DNA of 64,000 nucleotides, from positions 992,001 to 1,056,000 of the forward strand of contig NZ_CP072142.1 of the NCBI RefSeq assembly GCF_019355555.1. Direction: 5' to 3'. Below, piece after piece: positions 62,028-64,000 of this stretch. Both the position numbers and the translations under genes were made by a program. Each line of letters starts with the position of its first letter. Position 1 is the first letter of the stretch. The stretch is from Rhizobium sp. L51/94 (GTDB lineage: Bacteria > Pseudomonadota > Alphaproteobacteria > Rhizobiales > Rhizobiaceae). The notes under the pieces were generated by a model. It was given only the letters and a program-made list of their open reading frames with translations, was not told where the DNA came from and ran no database searches.

Positions 62028-62047
62028 ACATTCGCGAACGGAGAACG

Positions 62048-62764
62048 CTATGCCGTCAGCCGTAATCCGCCATCACAAATGATCGTCTGGCCCGAAATGA
62101 ACGTGTCAGCGATCAGGAAGGCGATAGTCTGCGCAATGTCCTCGGGCTTTCCGACGCGTCCGACGGGAGTCTTCGCGGCAAAGTCGGAAAACACAGTGCC
62201 CTTCTGTTCGTCCGTGAGGAAGTCCCACCAGGGCGTGTCAATAACGCCCGGCGACACTGCATTGACGCGCATTGGCCGAAGTTCAGCAGCGAGGATCGGC
62301 ACGAGCGCAGCGACGGCGGCGTTGGCGGCACCAATGCCAGCGGTGCCGGGCATCGCAGCATGGGCGGTCACCGCCGAGATGAAAGTCAGGCTGCCATCCT
62401 TGGCAAGATGGGGAAGTGCCGCCTGCGCGACGGCAAAGTGCGCATAGACCTTTTCCTCAAAGCCGGCCTTCACATCAGCGAGCGGTACGGACGCAAAGGG
62501 ACCCGCACCCTTGCCGCTGCCAAGCGCGAGAACAAGATGGTCGAAGCGGCCGATTCGCTCGAAAGCTCCGGGCAACCCGGCCGGTTCGGCTGCATCCATG
62601 ACCAGTGTATCAAGGTTGCCGCTCAGGAGAGTGCGGGCTGCGTCCAACCGCTCGGCGCTCCGGCCGGTGATCGTGACCCTGTGGCCTTGGCCGAGAAGTA
62701 GCCGGGCGGTGGCGAGACCAATGCCGGACGATCCGCCGACGATGATAATATGTTGGGAAGACAT
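62048..62764 (-). CDS. SDR-family protein with degenerate active site
   Basis: 238 residues from ATG 62764. The cofactor motif IIIVGGSSGIGLATARLLLG is intact. The region that normally holds Y-x-x-x-K reads AMPGTAGIGAANAAVAALVP, without Tyr or Lys, as in a known subgroup of short SDR-like proteins. RVNAVSPGVIDTPWW and the C-terminal ICDGGLRLTA are kept. Second in a two-gene unit with the next SDR gene, 29 bp apart. Confidence 0.88.
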   Translation of the reverse strand: MSSQHIIIVGGSSGIGLATARLLLGQGHRVTITGRSAERLDAARTLLSGNLDTLVMDAAEPAGLPGAFERIGRFDHLVLALGSGKGAGPFASVPLADVKAGFEEKVYAHFAVAQAALPHLAKDGSLTFISAVTAHAAMPGTAGIGAANAAVAALVPILAAELRPMRVNAVSPGVIDTPWWDFLTDEQKGTVFSDFAAKTPVGRVGKPEDIAQTIAFLIADTFISGQTIICDGGLRLTA

Positions 62765-62793
62765 GGGAGTTCCTTTCGTTGGGTTGAAAATGG

Positions 62794-63624
62794 TCACACG
62801 ACAGGGTGTGAAAGCCCCGTGAGTTCGAAGCTGAGCGCCCGAAGCTGACGCCGCGCGTCGGCGTCAAAGGCCTGGCCTTGGGCGCGAGAGGGTCGCAGAC
62901 CGTCGAAATACAGCCCGGATTTATCTTGGAGATCGGGTGAGATGGCCAGATTCAGGATCGCATCCGCGCCTTCATCGACGCTGCTTACGGGTGACACACC
63001 GTCGCCGCGCACCATGGCCGTTGCCATGTATGTTGCCGGGTGCAAGGCGTTCACGGTGACGCCCGTTCCCTTCAGTTCTTCGGCGAGATCGAAGGTGAAG
63101 AGAATTTGCGCGAGTTTGCTCTGGCAGTAGGCACGCTGACCGCTATAGCCACGCGTCAACATCACGTCGGAGAAATCGATCGCCTGTTGGCCAATCGAGG
63201 CGACGTTGACGATGCGTGCCGACGCACTGCGTTTCAGCAACGGCAACAGCAGCCGCGCTAGAAGGAAGCCTGACAGATAGTTGACTGCAAAGCGCAGCTC
63301 GAAGCCGTCCGGGCTTTCGCAGCGCCTCGGATAAGCGCCGGCAACACCTATACCGGCATTGTTGATCAGCACATCGAGACAGGAATGATCGCGGCGAATG
63401 GTGTCGGCCAACTCGCGGATTTCAGAGAGGGCTGATAAATCGGCAGAATAGAATGCTACTTTCCCTCCGGACTTGATGATGGCTTGAACAAGGCTTTCGC
63501 CACGATCCCGGTCGCGGCCGTGGATCAGTGTCGTTGTGTATGGGGCCGCCAGCCGTTCGGCCACTCGGCGACCAACGCCATCGGTTGAACCCGTGATTAG
63601 GATCGTTCTCGTTGTCTCCGCCAT
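62794..63624 (-). CDS. SDR-family oxidoreductase (retinol-dehydrogenase-like)
   Basis: 276 residues from ATG 63624. TILITGSTDGVGRRVAERLA, NNAGIGVAG and RAYCQSKLAQILFTFDLAEE (catalytic Y-x-x-x-K) are all present, with the N-S-Y-K set of active SDRs. The longer C-terminal part resembles WWOX/retinol dehydrogenase-type enzymes. First gene of the pair; divergent from an HTH regulator. Confidence 0.9.
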   Translation of the reverse strand: MAETTRTILITGSTDGVGRRVAERLAAPYTTTLIHGRDRDRGESLVQAIIKSGGKVAFYSADLSALSEIRELADTIRRDHSCLDVLINNAGIGVAGAYPRRCESPDGFELRFAVNYLSGFLLARLLLPLLKRSASARIVNVASIGQQAIDFSDVMLTRGYSGQRAYCQSKLAQILFTFDLAEELKGTGVTVNALHPATYMATAMVRGDGVSPVSSVDEGADAILNLAISPDLQDKSGLYFDGLRPSRAQGQAFDADARRQLRALSFELTGLSHPVV

Positions 63625-63729
63625 GACATCGCCTTCCACGTAAATCGCTGTTGAAGGTGATTTTCACCGAATCGAAAACGGCAAACAGTTCTGATATTAT
63701 CCTGGTATCAATACTGCTATGATGATTGA

Positions 63730-64000
63730 ATGATGGATGTTCTTGCTGACCACACTGACGCGCGGAGACGAGAGTTCGGGGATTTCTTGCGTTCCCGCCG
63801 CGAGCGGCTGACGCCCTCTGCCGTTGGCCTTCCCAACGGCTTCAGGCGGCGCACGCCGGGTCTCCGCCGTGAGGAGGTTGCCCTTCTCGCCGGGGTCGGC
63901 ACCACCTGGTACACATGGTTGGAACAGGGACGCGACGTGCGGCCTTCGGCGGAGGTACTCAATGCGATTGCCGATGCCTTGAAGCTCGATCCGGCCGAAT
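63730..64000 (+). CDS. HTH (XRE/MmyB-like) transcriptional regulator, 3' end missing
   Basis: 90 residues visible, running off the window. GDFLRSRRERLTPSAVGLPN with RRRTPGLRREEVALLAGVGT and TWYTWLEQGRDVRPSAEVLN is the start of MmyB-type regulators. The missing part should contain the ligand-binding domain. It is divergent from the SDR pair (105 bp between starts), so it probably regulates them. Confidence 0.9.
   Translation, partial: MMDVLADHTDARRREFGDFLRSRRERLTPSAVGLPNGFRRRTPGLRREEVALLAGVGTTWYTWLEQGRDVRPSAEVLNAIADALKLDPAE

Noticed and set aside
1..64000. CRISPR array or rRNA operon
   Set aside because: No regularly spaced direct repeats and no rRNA-like sequence were found; the only tandem repeats are the Y-RNA-like modules.

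Overview
The window reads as accessory DNA of an alphaproteobacterium, most likely a member of the Rhizobiaceae. This rests on the RopA/Omp2-type porin, a DUF1127 small protein, a TGA-N9-TCA iron operator of RirA type, abundant GntR/LysR-controlled ABC uptake systems and rhizobial-style IS elements. No rRNA, canonical tRNA, CRISPR array or replication gene was seen, so chromosome or plasmid cannot be decided. At least nine genes are broken, mostly between 6.2 and 23.6 kb and around 43-46 kb, which points to repeated insertion and decay.

Layout. 1-0.55 kb: end of a metallophosphoesterase gene. 0.65-6.2 kb: an RNA-repair locus. RtcR (sigma-54 activator) is divergent from rsr (Ro60) and rtcB (RNA ligase), and about 0.65 kb between rsr and rtcB holds four to five tandem Y-RNA/tRNA-like modules. 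A near-consensus sigma-54 promoter lies just upstream of the rsr ribosome binding site. 6.2-15 kb: small accessory genes (HIT protein, NTF2-like, LysR, DUF1963, DUF1127, MFS, GNAT, LprI-like) and remnants. 15.0-19.6 kb: an envelope-protein gene split by a 3.7-kb composite of two inverted IS701-type copies around an IS5-type element, with a CTTG target duplication. 20.1-21.1 kb: soxR divergent from a VOC gene with a clear sox box. 21.4-23.6 kb: an IS1182-type transposase beside a kinase gene with a nonsense codon, both inside a 17-bp inverted repeat.

24.1-27.4 kb: a compact four-gene operon (radical SAM enzyme, UPRTase-like phosphoribosyltransferase, small DMT-type membrane protein, inositol-monophosphatase-family phosphatase) of no known pathway, possibly making and exporting a ribosylated metabolite. 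27.9-30.6 kb: LysR plus two SDR genes. 31.1-32.2 kb: porin. 32.5-40.4 kb: a siderophore system (iron operator, FecI-type sigma, FecR, TonB receptor with STN domain, FhuD, FhuB, FhuC). 40.8-43.4 kb: LysR and a divergent MFS exporter with a C-terminal frameshift.

43.6-54.9 kb: two related amino-acid-type ABC/DUF3830 modules. The first is decayed (truncated permease, IS630 at the ATPase stop codon). The second is complete: two GntR regulators, binding protein, permease, DapA-family lyase/deaminase, a single 972-residue fusion equivalent to HcnA+HcnB+HcnC (D-hydroxyproline or opine dehydrogenase type), ATPase, DUF3830. It probably imports and oxidises an amino acid or imino acid. 55.5-56.3 kb: MNT/HEPN toxin-antitoxin pair. 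56.5-59.9 kb: GlxA regulator, DJ-1/PfpI isonitrile-hydratase-like protein, HisN/IMPase-like phosphatase and DeoR-type regulator. 60.1-61.3 kb: group II intron remnant cut by an IS6-type element. 61.3-64 kb: orphan RES-domain protein, two SDR genes and a divergent HTH regulator running off the end.
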